Positions 22,343-33,746 of a stretch of DNA of 43,028 nucleotides are shown piece by piece. The notes beneath the pieces are model-generated. The model searched no databases. It was not told the origin of the DNA and saw only the letters and a list, made by a program, of their open reading frames with translations. The translations under genes were made by a program, and so were the position numbers. Source of the stretch: Hypsibius dujardini (lineage: Eukaryota; Tardigrada; Eutardigrada; Parachela; Hypsibiidae); assembly GCA_001579985.1 (NCBI GenBank), contig LRSR01009964.1, forward strand, positions 1-43,028, read 5' to 3'. Each line of letters begins with the position of its first letter. Positions within the stretch are counted from its first letter, which is position 1.

Positions 22343-24500
22343 GCATGCTCTCGCATGTTGGTGATTGGACTATCCTTGTCATCAATTTGTAGTTCACTAA
22401 TAAGAATACGACACTGTTTCACGCTGCCACACTTGAGATTCGCCACGTCCAAATTGACACCGTTCCGCCTAAAACTACGTCCTTGTGCCAGCCGTTGGAC
22501 GTCTTCGGTTTCAGCCTTTTGTTAACTCCTTGTTAACATTTACTACCTGTACACAGGCTCTCAAAGGAAATGACATAAGTACACTGGCGAATTGAGATCG
22601 ACTAGGTGAGGTCGACAAGCCTGTTGCTGTTAAGGGGAGGGGGGTTGAGCGGCAGACATTTCGCTAAGCCCGGGGGGGGGGAAGCCATGGCTGATTCCGC
22701 GCGGAAGTTGGGAAGTTTAAGTTTACGCGAAACAACGCGGAAAACAAAATTTTAAAAAGCAACGCGGAAATAAACTAAATTTGTTCGTTTTTAAAATAAC
22801 GAGTCAACTCAAGTATTTAGGAAAACTAAGTTTTGTTAATGCTTTTAAAGCGTTGATCAGAAACTTTTAAACAAAATCAGTTTTCATAAAGATTTAGAAA
22901 GATTACACTTATTTAATTACAGATTGAAAAAATGATTTCAGTTAGTTTAAAACCAAAAAAACATGTTTTACATTTTCACTTCCAAGTCACCAAAACAAAA
23001 CTTCAGTTATCTTGGATCCAAAGTTTTGCAGAACTAATATTAAGGGTAAGGCTATTGACTGGCGGAAATGCGGCCATAAAAAAAGAAAAAAAAGAAGATA
23101 ACCGCGACATTGACTTTTATGTTGTGAGCGTTAAGCTAAACAGCTCGAACATTTAAGATGAGTTTAAACAGACAACCAGTCATCCAATCATATTATACAT
23201 TCAATTACAAGTATGTAGTAGGGCAAGGTTTGCGTAGCACTGCTCCAACAATGAATATTTTTAACTTTAAAAAAGACAAAAAAATCAAAACGCTCCCCAC
23301 CAAACTGAATGCTGTTTGTGCAGACTCGCTAGAAAAACCTTGACCAATAGATTCATCAGTTCAACCACAAGGACTCGTGTGGAGTAGAGTTGGATGTGTC
23401 GAAGGATGTAGAGCCTTCAGCCTGGTAAACTATTTAACAACAATTGAGGCGAACTTGGTAAGAACCAGCAGAGTTTTACATTGATTGCATTTAGTGATGT
23501 GTTTGTGCTTACTACATTTTAATTTATCATGTTTTTTATTATCTTCAGGGTTGCAAAATACTTCGAGCCGGCGCTAAACCATACTTTGGTGAAGCTTTAC
23601 ATCTAGCTCCTCTATTTGCGGTAACATATTTAGTTTATATATTTAGTTTTATTATTTATATTCCTTTCTAATGTCTTTATTTGGCTCAGCGTTTTATCAG
23701 TAACGTGTGCGACTTATACGATATTAAATAATTTATTTCTATTAACAAACTATATTTAAAAAAGCGTAAATTTCAAAATGAAACAAAATTTTTTGTATTT
23801 TAATTAATAATATTACTAAATGTAACTATTGATTACTAATTCAAAATTTGAATAAATTTACAATGTGTTTCACTTGAAATCGAAAATCATTTCGTAGCCA
23901 TTTAAATTGTCGTTATAGTGTTTCATGAACACTAAATTGGATTTGTTTCTTTTTAATTTAGCATGCGGGAACATGAAGGCTTCATCTTTCCAAAAGGCAG
24001 TTATTGTGGTCAGCTTGGGAAATTGTTGACAGGAAGAAGGCTTAAGGACGTCAATCTGGTTTTGACAAGCGCGGTGACACAAGGGCCTTCTACCGTGGAC
24101 TGTCGCTGAAAAGTGCTGATCGCAAATTGTTTCGCTGTACATTCCTATTTAATGTAGAATAATTATATTTGTTTTGAAAGGTCTGAAATATTACCAAGTA
24201 TTAAAAATCATTCAGTTTGAAACGATAAAAATTGCACAAAACAAACTTAGTAACCGGTAGAACTTTGCGAGAAATCCCATTAGACAACCTGTTAGAAATA
24301 TCAGTTAGTTTATTGCTAGTAATATTATTAGAAATGCAACTCGAAACGTCAATGTTCTGAGTTCCACTTTGCCGCCTTTGTGAACGGATCCCTTTTTTTA
24401 TGAAGTATTTTTGGAATTGTTTGATTTTAATCCGGAACCAAGTTTTTTTGTTTTTGTTTTATTCCCGTCCGGCATTTGAATTCTAGTTTCCGTTTTATTT
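22343..24500. other. AT-rich gene-poor stretch
   Basis: Contains a G-run near 22671-22681 and small lysine-rich ORFs at 22932-23343 (+) and 23870-24142 (-). No conserved motif, splice structure or codon signature supports a gene. Confidence 0.35.
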
Positions 24501-24563
24501 ACTTACATCAGTAAGCAAAGTTAAAAATTATTGGTTTGACAGTACCAAACATACCCAACATTT

Positions 24564-25330
24564 TTAATTTATACGAAACGATTTCCGAAAATGTTCGTTT
24601 GTCGGGTCGAGTCGGGTTTTGTAGTCGAAGAGGTCGGCGTTTTCTTTCAGCAATTCCAGCATGGCGGGTTTCCGGTCCACCGTTTGGGAATTCCAGACGG
24701 CAAAACCCATTTGTGGGGACGTGCTCCCACTCATAAACCCACAAGGACATGTCGAGTTCATCCTTGCTGGCGGTCGTCATGCTGTTCATCCGGTGGTAAA
24801 AAACCAAAGGGGCTCCACGCCGAGTTTTCAATATTTTTTTGTAGATCTCGCGGACGGGGGGAGGGCATCTCCGGTAGAAGCTCCGGAGTCTCCAGTGATA
24901 CCGTTATTGTCTTGGCTTGACCCCACACAGTCAGTGACTCCCCAACCGGTCCATGTTTAGCATAAGTGCATTCTATGGCAAAATAAAGCATCAGTCGCAT
25001 CTGTCGCCAAATATTTGAACCAAATACAGCAATAAGGTTCCCTGAATCAAATCAAAAACATTAAAAAAAACATCTGAGTGATGTTACTACAGAGTACTAC
25101 CTGAAGTTTCAAAGACCCCGTCGATCGGACGACATGCACATCTGCCAGCTGGGCTTGGGCTTTGTTATCCTTGATCTTGCCATTCCGGCTACGGACGAAG
25201 CTCATGTTCACAGCTGACATGGATGCACCTGAGTCAATTAGAGCGACAATCTCCCAACTTGAATTAGAGCTTTCACGAGGGGTACAGAGGCCAAAGGGCT
25301 CACGAAGTACACCACGTAGTTATCCGCAGC
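24564..25330 (-). mobile_element. Decayed LTR-retroelement protease/pol remnant
   Basis: On the minus strand around 25240-25130, one frame reads WEIVALIDSGASMSAVN followed by VRSRNGKIKDNKAQ and LADVHVV, the pattern of a retropepsin-type aspartic protease with active-site DSGAS. Further downstream on the same strand, about 24590-24660, another frame gives LLKENADLFD, resembling the pol segment between protease and reverse transcriptase in Ty3/gypsy elements. The pieces are in different frames with stops between them and no reverse transcriptase core follows, so it is a dead fragment. Confidence 0.5.
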
Positions 25331-26021
25331 CTCGCAAGAACCCTCGGTTTTGTCTGTCCGACCTCTCATTGCGTTTTTAAGCTTCGCTCAACTTTTTCAG
25401 TCTATTTGCGTCAAAAGGGTCAAACAAGTCTGCAGGGGGGGTGTATTTGTAGAAAACCGGCAATGGCGGCATGGGCCAATCAAACCGTCAGAACTCGGAA
25501 TTTGGCTGATGCCATTCGATGTAGAATCATCAAATTGATTAAGATTGATAGCCAAAAACCAAATTCGATCAGTGGCCCTAAAGCTCAATTTTACCGTGCT
25601 CTATTTTTAAAACGAGGCAAGCCCATTCAAGTGTGGTATTCTGACGATGGGCTCACAGATTTTTACTTTTTAAAAGTACATTGAATATGGGATTCTTGCC
25701 GAGAATCCAGTAAGTTTTATGTACTCAATGTTATTGAACCGAATATGCCTGAAAGCTTGGCAGTAGACAAGGCTATTCTCTAACTCCCTGATCTCTCCTC
25801 GCTCGCTCGCGGGTACAAAAAAAATGAAGCACTAGAGGCGATCTTATGGTCATTGTTGAAAGGTATCCGTGTTTCCGTCATTTCTTTACCGACACAGTGT
25901 TTTGGTAATGCTTTGCATGGCTCTCCACCGCAGTGAAAGGACGAGCGGCTGAAGTTATTGACTGCTGGTTTGAGGATAAGATATTACCCAATTTACTTGG
26001 AATTATGCATAGATCCGTGCA

Positions 26022-26190
26022 CACGACGACGACGCTCCGCTCTTACGGCTCTCATCATGCCAGATATATATTGCTCCTCGATTAACACACAACTTTTCCC
26101 TCGGTTACGCAAATCGTTTGTAGGTTGCAAAGGTGGCGGTGGAAGAAATAACTACATTACAGATCATCTAAATAAACTAGCAATTTATTC
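26022..26190 (+). pseudogene. Two-exon fragment of a third ANF-receptor-like gene, inverted
   Basis: On the strand opposite to the two intact receptors, 26022-26063 encodes RRRRSALTALIMP, matching the end of exon 1 of receptor gene B (RRRSALTALIMPG). After a 60-bp gap, 26124-26190 matches exon 2 (GCKGGGG... against GCNGGGG...), with the same 67-nt length, TAG acceptor, phase and a GTAAGT donor. The donor after exon 1 should be GT but reads AT, so splicing is broken. Neither the signal-peptide end nor the following exons were found nearby. This is a leftover of a third family member inserted in reverse. Confidence 0.8.
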
Positions 26191-26856
26191 GTAAGTTATG
26201 ATTCAAATAAACATTGCACTTTTGTTTTCCGCTTGAATGTAAAATTCATTTAGAAACAAATTAAATAAATGTATATATTATATACGAGATTTGTATACCA
26301 AATGAGATCTGTGCCAAGGTTAGATATTCTTATAAAAACTGCTATCTCTCCTTTCATGTTAACACTTCAAGGTATTTTAAAAGATCCGTGAGGTAAGATT
26401 GTCTGTACACAACTGAGCAATTCCGCTTTGTGACTAGAAAAAGGCGAGTCACATTGAAAGAGTTGCTCCCTCTCACATGGATCCAGGAAACGGTATTATT
26501 CAGCCCAATTCATTGCCGACCCCACGGTGGATCCATGCAGGAGTGCTTTCAAAGTTGTCATCCGGAATGTGATGAATTTTTGTCCGTAATGATGTAATAT
26601 TAATAGGTTACAGAGGCGTTACGCATTTCGGTCGGGTTAAGACACGGTGAAAGGTCATTCGAGCCGATATGGCAGACGGTTGATCCAGGTAAGAGATGAT
26701 TGGTCCCCCCCAGCTTAGCACAGTTTGCTAGGCATTGGACGTCTACCTATACGGAGTGAACGGATGAACATAAATATGAATGAACGGGGTGGTCACGCAA
26801 CGCGAAATGCCTTCACTTTATTTTTTATATTCTTCCCAATAGGAGTGATGATTTAG

Positions 26857-27302
26857 GAAATAAATGTATCTCATCGTTATGGCTCTGAAATCGATTTTTC
26901 GACGGAATTTCACTGTCCGGAAAATTCTGGACGATTCTTTTTTCCCTGGTTTTCACTGCAAAAACATAATTTTTGAAAAACTTTGATTTCGTGTCGGTTC
27001 AGAACAAGTCCTTTCCAGATTCGATTTGGAATTGATAAGTTCAGCATAATCCGTTTCGAAAATCAGAAGACGAAGCGATAAATCAGTTTCAGTCCAGTCC
27101 TTCCTAATGACATTCCAGAAAAGAGCCATAACTCTGCTTTATGGCGTCCGATGCAAACCGATACCAAACTAGAGTTGGAGAGATATTATGTCAAAAATCT
27201 TGAAATAAAAGTCTATCTAACAATTACAGTGTTTTTCCAACTTTAAAATTCTGCTGAAAAAAAGTTTTCAGACTCAGAGCCACGCCAATGAAATCAATTT
27301 TA
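26857..27302. mobile_element. Foldback element, copy C
   Basis: About 446 bp with the arms seen in copies A and B: left GGAAATAAATG...ATCGTTATGGCTCTGAAA and TTTCACTGTCCGGAAAA, right TTTTTCCAACTTTAAAATTC and CACGCCAATGAAATC. The core is more eroded (GAGCCATAACTCTGCTTTATGG). It lies downstream of receptor gene B on no recognised gene. Confidence 0.75.
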
Positions 27303-27922
27303 GAGATAATGAATAATCTAGAACTAATTTAAGAAAAATTAAGCGGACAAGTTCCTCCTCTTGGAAATTGTCCCAGCGAAGTCAGGACAGTTTTGATTCG
27401 AACCTTTTTATCGAGTTTACGCCATTCCTCTTTATATAAGAGCTCTTGGGTCGCTAAACTGGAAATGTTAACTGCTCTTAAATTAATCAAGATTAATTTC
27501 TTCTGATAGAGAATAGACATTTACGTTTTCCGGCAAAATTGACTTAAACAAGTTGTAATTTAGTTTTCTGCTGATTTTTGAACTAAAACAAAACAGCAGA
27601 GCTTTCTAAAGTACCGCAGTTAATGACTCATACACAGGGACAGGCTGGATGGCCTCTTGGAAGTCAGTCGTCGACGTAAAAAGCGAAAACTCAAACTCTC
27701 CCAACTTAATTCTAATCATCTTAGAGCAAGCTTGGAGTCAGTACTGATAAGTGAAAGTCACCAATACCGTTAATCTGCCATTCTTTGGCAAGGGTGTGCC
27801 GGTAACTGCCAAACCGGCGTGCTGAATTTCATTTCATATACCATATTGTTTGTCAATTTTTAAGAGCAAGGATATAGGCATTATATGTACTCGATTGTAT
27901 ATACAAGTAAATTTCATGAACA

Positions 27923-30900
27923 CTATCGACTAAGAGCGTCCCGCTTAACATCAGGGCCAGATTCCATGTGTAGATTGCTGTGTCGATAGGCCTGGCTCGC
28001 CAACCTTCGCGTCATTTCGACCAGCGCTGACGGCTCAATGAACCACCAAGAGTAGGACAATCGCTTGCGAGACCTATCGAGAAGACGACAATTTAACACA
28101 ATATCTTGATAGGTTTTGATATCGAGCATACACGAAATATGTATGATCCTAGGTACACGATATATACATATGATATGTCAGTACGCCATATCAGTACGCA
28201 CCTAATAATGTGTCCGTATACAAGAGAAACGACGATAAGGAGCACAACACAAGCGATTGGTATGACGTAATTGAGAGCTATATCCTTGTCTAAAAAATGC
28301 AAATTGTGGATCAGTGCTGAATTGCAGTCGTCGCACATATTGCTCTCTGTAGTACTTTGTTTATATAACACATATAAATTGTATGCATTACATATAGAAT
28401 AACTCTATATTTAACTTTATATGCATATGATTTTGGACATGTTCCTATCACCTTGTTTATATAACATATGGATAAATTTATATATATCACATACATAGAA
28501 GTATAAATACAACTTTATATATAACTTATATATGACTTTATATATTTAGCTTATATATATACATACATATTACATATATAAAAGTACAGATATATATAAC
28601 TTTATATATATATATACCTTTTGACAGATTACTCTCACTTGTACCTTGTTGTCGTTTACATATAACTTTTTCGTTCCGGTAGCCGCAATGTGGTTCATCC
28701 GGTGGCGGCCACGGAGTACTAAAGGGCCAGTCCGGGTCGGACATTCTGGCCAGTCGATTGGTGTTGTTGGCGAACTGCTTCCGAAATGGCTATGACCAAT
28801 TCAAGGTACCAGAGTGAGACACACAATTCACAAACAGCGGGTTTGACTGTTGTGAAAGAACTTTTGGATCCTTTGTACAATGTACCGTTAGACACGTGGG
28901 AATTCCGGTAAACTGTGAGAGGACAATTTCTGGGATCCTATTTCCAGCCGCGCCAATATAAACGTCGGGATCTAAATCTCCGTCAAAGTGCCGGTCGAGA
29001 AATTGGTTCGCGAGCATGCGCCCATTGTGAACGTCAAGGCCGTCACTGAGGGAGTCGTTCAAAATCTAGATGCAGCCAAACGCAGTAATACATATGGAAT
29101 GTATGAGATAATTAACGCTGTAATAGTATCGCCATCGGTCACGGTACCTGAGCAAAAATGATTACGGATAAGTAGAAAGCCAGCATGCTGCTGAGGGGCT
29201 AAAATATTAACGCTCTCATGAATACAAGCCCGCATATTTATGTATTTTGAAACCGGTCATTAGCTACTTTTACGCAAAAGATGCGTACTTTTCCCGAATG
29301 AAATTTAAAAAAATAGGAAAATTGGCAGCCACAACGTGCTAACCCATTAACGCCCAATACCGTCGGAAGTTGGAAGTCGGAAGTCGCAATGTCGTCAAAT
29401 GAGGACATGGCGACTTCTGAATTTTCACACAAGTTTGCTAAACTCAACTAATTTTAAAAGATAGTAGATTGTTGAAATTTAGAGGTCATGATTTGGTCAT
29501 TTGCTGCATGACCAATTTTTGGCAACAAATTGCCAAAGTTAACCGGTTTTCACATTTTTAAAGAAAAAGTCCACGCAGGCTGTGAGCTGGCCAAAATTTC
29601 TAAAAATATGCCTTTTGTTCCATCTCAACTAAGTTGACCATTTATTGACAGTCTCTAAAAAATAGTTATCAGAGTCGGATTGTTGACTGGCACGTGGCCA
29701 GTGTCGAAGACGAAGGCGTCCGATTTTTTGTCAAAAAATGAAAACTATGAAAATCCATCGATCGATTGATTGATATTTTAATCATACATCGGACCGATGC
29801 AAGAAATAGTTTTGATAGATAATTTTGTTTCTAAATTGACAGTGGACAGTAGTCAGCCAAAAAAACAAGAATTTTTCAAAGTTACCGAAAATATTTGAGA
29901 TTTTTGTTTCCTAATTGATCAGACCTATATGGCTGGAAAAAATACTTCTGGCACGTGAATCGTGTCCAATCTGGCACCGGGCGTAAACGGGTTAAAATGA
30001 ATCATTAATAATTCGTTTTTAAGTAGTGCGCCTCTTGAGCATGTTCACATGCGCGGATCGGCAACATACAACGAATCGACTTTCTGTAGATTTTCTGGAA
30101 TGATGCACTGTAATGATAGTGTTTACGGTTCTGATATTTACACATTACCAATATATGTTTACTGTACTGTCTCGATCATTTGGTGCTGATTTTAAAACCC
30201 ACTCGTACATTATGACTGCACACACTGTGCTTCACTGGAGTCATAATATACGGTGGGTCTAAAACGCAGCACCAAATGATCGAGACAGTACAGTACCTGT
30301 CGGCTGAGAGGGTAGGAGTAGTTGTATTGTGAGGCGGAGCGCTTCTGAAACTGCACGCCGAGCTCTCGAGCTTCCCGACTTGGAGGATGACTGCTGGAAC
30401 TCGGTTGGATCACAATCAGCGAACGGAACGCCAGCCTGGCAGCCTGCAAAACGGAAAGTAATGCCACTCTGTCGTAATGGCCCACTAATTAGAAATTATT
30501 GTAAGCTGCAAAATCGCCAACCTCATCGTCCTTGTCCCCATACTGCCAGTTCAGGTTGCCGTAAGCGGCCGGCATTGGGAAGGCTTCGAACGCCACATAG
30601 ACCTACAATATAGTGAACTCAATATATTAGCTAGCTCGTCGTTAAGGGGAGAGAGAGGGACACTTTTCTGATCGAAATTGAAAGGGCTCTGTATGCTTAC
30701 AACGTGGTACACACTACATAGCCCCCGATGACCGCACCGGCAGAGCATGAAAAAAAGGCAATGAGAAAACTAAGAATATCCAATTTAATGAAAAGTGAAA
30801 ACAAGGACAAACTAAAAACTCCAAAATGGGCAAAAATTACGAAAATCGAAAAAACTTAGTTTCTCGACAACTACCATAGAGTCTGTTTTCCGTTGCGGGT

Positions 30901-33665
30901 GCGTAATGAACGGTCAGGTCATAAAACAGTTCGTAAGATTTAACCGTGATCGACAAAATCTTTGAAAAGTATTCAAGTTCTTCGGGTCTGAAAACTGATT
31001 CGTCACTTTTGTAGACTTTACCAACTTTTGACTTCTTACGATTGGGATCGGAGATCAAGAGCCGGAAAACTGAGAATTCAACAAAATTTAACATGAAAAT
31101 GTCACAAATACTTCACTTTTCGAAACGTCTAATTGGCAAAAGTTGGTAAAGTCCATGAGACACAGCAGAGAGATCAAATTTTGTCGACATCTTCAACAGT
31201 TTAAGCATTTTGCTGATCGCAGAAAGATCGTACAAGCTATTTCATGGCCTGGCTGCTATTTGAGCGAGCGCTTCAGATCACACAGTGAATAGACAAAGAC
31301 AATTAACTCGTGTGTCAGAATGAGTTATCATATATACATGTATACAGTAAGCGACAGAATTTAATCTAATGGAGGGTCCCGGAAATGGGCAAAAGGGGGG
31401 AGCAGGAGTAATAATTGAACAGTCAACCAATCAACCAGCGGAACTCCATCGATGCCCCGCTCCTTTTGCCTATTTCCGGGACCCTCCGTTAGATTAAATT
31501 CTGTCGCTTAATGTACCGGGTGCGGACTTATTTTTGAACCAAACTTATAATTACTCACAATTCATCGAGAAAAAAAGACCAAAAACTAAACGGCCAAAGG
31601 ATGGAGAATTTGCTACTCCACCAGATAAAAAACTACTTTTTCTCAATGTGACCGCCGCTTGCGCCCTCCACGCGACGGACTCTGCGCTGCCAGGAATCAA
31701 TGGCGGCCCTTATCGTCGCCACAAAATATTACGCAGCAAGGCCGCGACAAGTTTTAGGACCTACCTATAAGCACACAATTTGTAGCTCATAAATGTAGAA
31801 AAAAACTGGAGTTTACATTTTTTCTTAAAGTTGTACGAAAGTTGTAAGAAAGTTGTAAGAAAGATGTAAGAAAGAGTGGGACGCCATTCCACAGGAGACG
31901 ATAAGGGCCGCCATTGATTCCTGGCAGCGCAGAGTCCGTCACGTGGAGGGCGCAAGCGGCGGTCACATTGAGAAAATTGGTTTTATCTGGTGGAGTAGTA
32001 AATTCTCCATCTCTTAGCCGTCTTAGTTTTTGGTCTTTTTGTTTCTCGAAGAATTGCGAGTAGTTATAGTTTGGTTCAAAAATAAGTCCGCACCCGGTAG
32101 AGTAAGGTGCGGTGTCATAATGGAGCCCTTTCAATGTCCGTCAGAAATTGTTTTCCCTTTCCCTTTCACAAAGGACTCTTTTTCACAATAATTATATGCA
32201 CTTACATATTGCCCATCTGTCATGTTCATAGAGCTTGCTGTAATCTAAACGGATTCGACCAGATTTTTCAGTGGCACTTTTCAATTAGTGAATATCGGGT
32301 TATAATCATGTGCTCCTCACCAGTAATTTTCGTAGGTTCGCTGCGTGCCCGAAGAACAGCAAAACTACATGGAGCAAAATTATAATTAAACTACGTTTCC
32401 ATAATATGCCGGCATATAATTACACAATACGCTGTAATTACATTAAAGTTAACATTTATATTCGAATTGTACTTTGGTAATATTCTAATTCTAATTCTAA
32501 TTTATATACATAATTATACTTTATATGTATATTTATATTGATAATTAAGTTTTTTATTTATATTTAAATTATACTTTCATTGTACCTTATTGAAACTTTA
32601 AATTATATTTTAGATATATTCTCTACACCGAGCTCACCACGACTGACGTCGTGGAATTGTAGTAAGACGTCCTGGTCCGTGGCGTTGGTCATCATCCGGC
32701 GAGTTTGACGACGTTCTGGCACGAGGCTGATCATATCGCTCACCATCATAAACATGCCACGGCACAATGGCGCAGCATTCGCCTCATTATACAGCAGGAA
32801 TAATGACGTCCAGTTGTTGACTAGTAAAAAATTGTCATACGCCTGCACAAATGTGGGCAGTGAAACATAGGCCGTTGATATGGATGTCGGACTTTGAGCC
32901 CGGTCAATGATGGTCGGCGGCGGATCCCCACTGCCAAATAAATGTTTTCAACATCTGTATTCGGTCGAAGGAAACGGATCAGGTGCAAAAAATTGTGCAT
33001 AGTATGAAATTTTTTTAATTTATGTAAAACTAAATTGTAATGAAAAGTCTGAAGTTCGCTATATATTTTTCAAGTAAAACTATAGCTAGATAAATAAAAT
33101 TAAACACTAAGAAACTACAAAATGATAAAAGCCAAAATGACAAAAGACATATGTGAGCTCGTTTGATACAAAGTATGCAAGTCCAATGCATAATTTACGT
33201 GTAGATTGTTAATATGTTGAGATGAGCTGTGATGCGATTGATTGTCCCTCCACCACCATTGCAACCTACGATGGATGCAAATGCATTTAGGGACCAACCC
33301 ACACAAAAATCTGTATAATTGTTGTGGCTCTATGCACCTGGCATGATGAGAGCTGTGAGGGCGGAACGTCGTCGCTTTGTGAAGTACCATCTCGTGAACA
33401 AGTAGTCCGCATTATCGTCCAGCGCGAAGCAATTTCCAGCGATCTCCGCGTCGGCCAAATAAATCATGCCTGTAAAATTTATCGTGGCATTATACTTTTC
33501 CCGGACATTGTCCATTGCGACGTCGTAGGCCGGAGCGTTGAACGCCAGATGGAGCTGCCCGATGGGCGGGAAGTAACCGAGGGACACCACCTCAACGTCC
33601 AGCATGCCGAACGATGAACGGAGTTGAAACAATAGTAAGAATAGCAGCAGGTGAGCAGGAGCCAT
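27923..33665 (-). CDS. Short-tailed ANF-receptor-like membrane protein, receptor gene B
   Basis: Paralog of the receptor at 13828-18381. Twelve exons: 33338-33665, 33199-33265, 32638-32930, 32321-32364, 32206-32244, 30522-30602, 30297-30443, 29148-29198, 28886-29065, 28645-28774, 28202-28289 and 27923-28073; 1599 nt, 532 aa, phases consistent. Signal peptide MAPAHLLLFLLLFQL, then LAFNAPAYDVAM, YTGDPPPT, HDVSRG, FFGHAANLRKLL, YVAFEAFPMP, SLIVIQP, LANQFLDRHFDGDL, and pre-membrane WPFSTPWPPPDEPHCGYRN. The helix (YVIPIACVVLLIVVSLVYG) is followed by a roughly 50-residue tail (RSRKRLSYSWWFIEP...) and a stop; no kinase or cyclase domain. The tail has one more intron than the paralog. In-frame Met at 33746 is an alternative start, but 33665 places the hydrophobic core correctly. 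Introns 5 and 7 are swollen by four transposons. Confidence 0.88.
28350..28620. repeat. AT-rich TATATA/ACATAT simple sequence
   Basis: Irregular tandem units such as ATATAACTTTATATATA and CTTGTTTATATAACA (at about 28355 and 28452) lie inside the 355-bp intron between exons 10 and 11 of receptor gene B. Confidence 0.8.
29343..29991. mobile_element. piggyBac-like non-autonomous element
   Basis: Ends CCCATTAACGCCC (left) and GGGCGTAAACGGG (right) are near inverted repeats. They abut CTAA at 29339-29342 and TTAA at 29992-29995. TTAA duplication with CCC-type ends is characteristic of the piggyBac superfamily. The 649-bp interior has no open frame of useful length. It lies in intron 7 of receptor gene B, which is 1098 bp against 81 bp in gene A. 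Confidence 0.65.
30160..30295. mobile_element. 136-bp TA-flanked hairpin MITE at a splice donor
   Basis: Arms of about 43 bp: TACTGTACTGTCTCGATCAT... at 30160-30202 and the reverse complement at 30253-30295, perfect over the outer 29 bp. The ends are consistent with a TA target duplication (Tc1/mariner style). On the minus strand, exon 7 of receptor gene B ends CAG at 30297, followed by one G and then the element, so the donor GTACTG is built almost entirely of transposon sequence. Confidence 0.88.
30837..31094 (-). CDS. Unrecognised ORF inside a receptor gene B intron
   Basis: 85 codons, charged, with segments such as RLLISDPNRKKSKVGKVY and YELFYDLTVHYAP. It lies in intron 5 of receptor gene B, between exons 5 and 6, on the same strand. 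It does not match any exon of the paralog and would break the exon phase if included. It may be a remnant of an inserted element or chance. Function not assigned. Confidence 0.2.
   Translation of the reverse strand: MLNFVEFSVFRLLISDPNRKKSKVGKVYKSDESVFRPEELEYFSKILSITVKSYELFYDLTVHYAPATENRLYGSCRETKFFRFS
31348..31510. mobile_element. 163-bp TA-flanked MITE
   Basis: Inverted repeats of about 55 bp: left TAAGCGACAGAATTTAATCT..., right ending AGATTAAATTCTGTCGCTTA, with GGAGGGTCCCGGAAAT inside the arms. TA lies at both edges. Located in intron 5 of receptor gene B, three bases from the next element. Confidence 0.88.
31514..32099. mobile_element. 586-bp foldback element with 203-bp arms
   Basis: Left arm 31514-31717 (TACCGGGTGCGGACTTATTT...) and right arm 31897-32099 (ending AATAAGTCCGCACCCGGTA) are long, highly similar inverted repeats. 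The spacer holds three to four AAGTTGTAAGA-like units near 31834-31876. Mirrored ORFs on the two strands (both reading ALHATDSALPGINGG or a one-residue variant) are simply the two arms and are not genes. Confidence 0.9.
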
Positions 33666-33746
33666 GAGTCTATAAGACCATAAATGGTCAAATTGACCTC
33701 GAATCGTGTTCGCCATTTCTGCCTTGAATTGAGGAATCTTTCTCAT

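Noticed and set aside
28093-28744. Tyr/Ile-rich minus ORFs as separate genes
   Set aside because: They are receptor gene B exons 10 and 11 extended into AT-rich intron sequence.
31534-32134. Two similar ORFs on opposite strands
   Set aside because: They are the two arms of one foldback element read in both directions, not a gene family.
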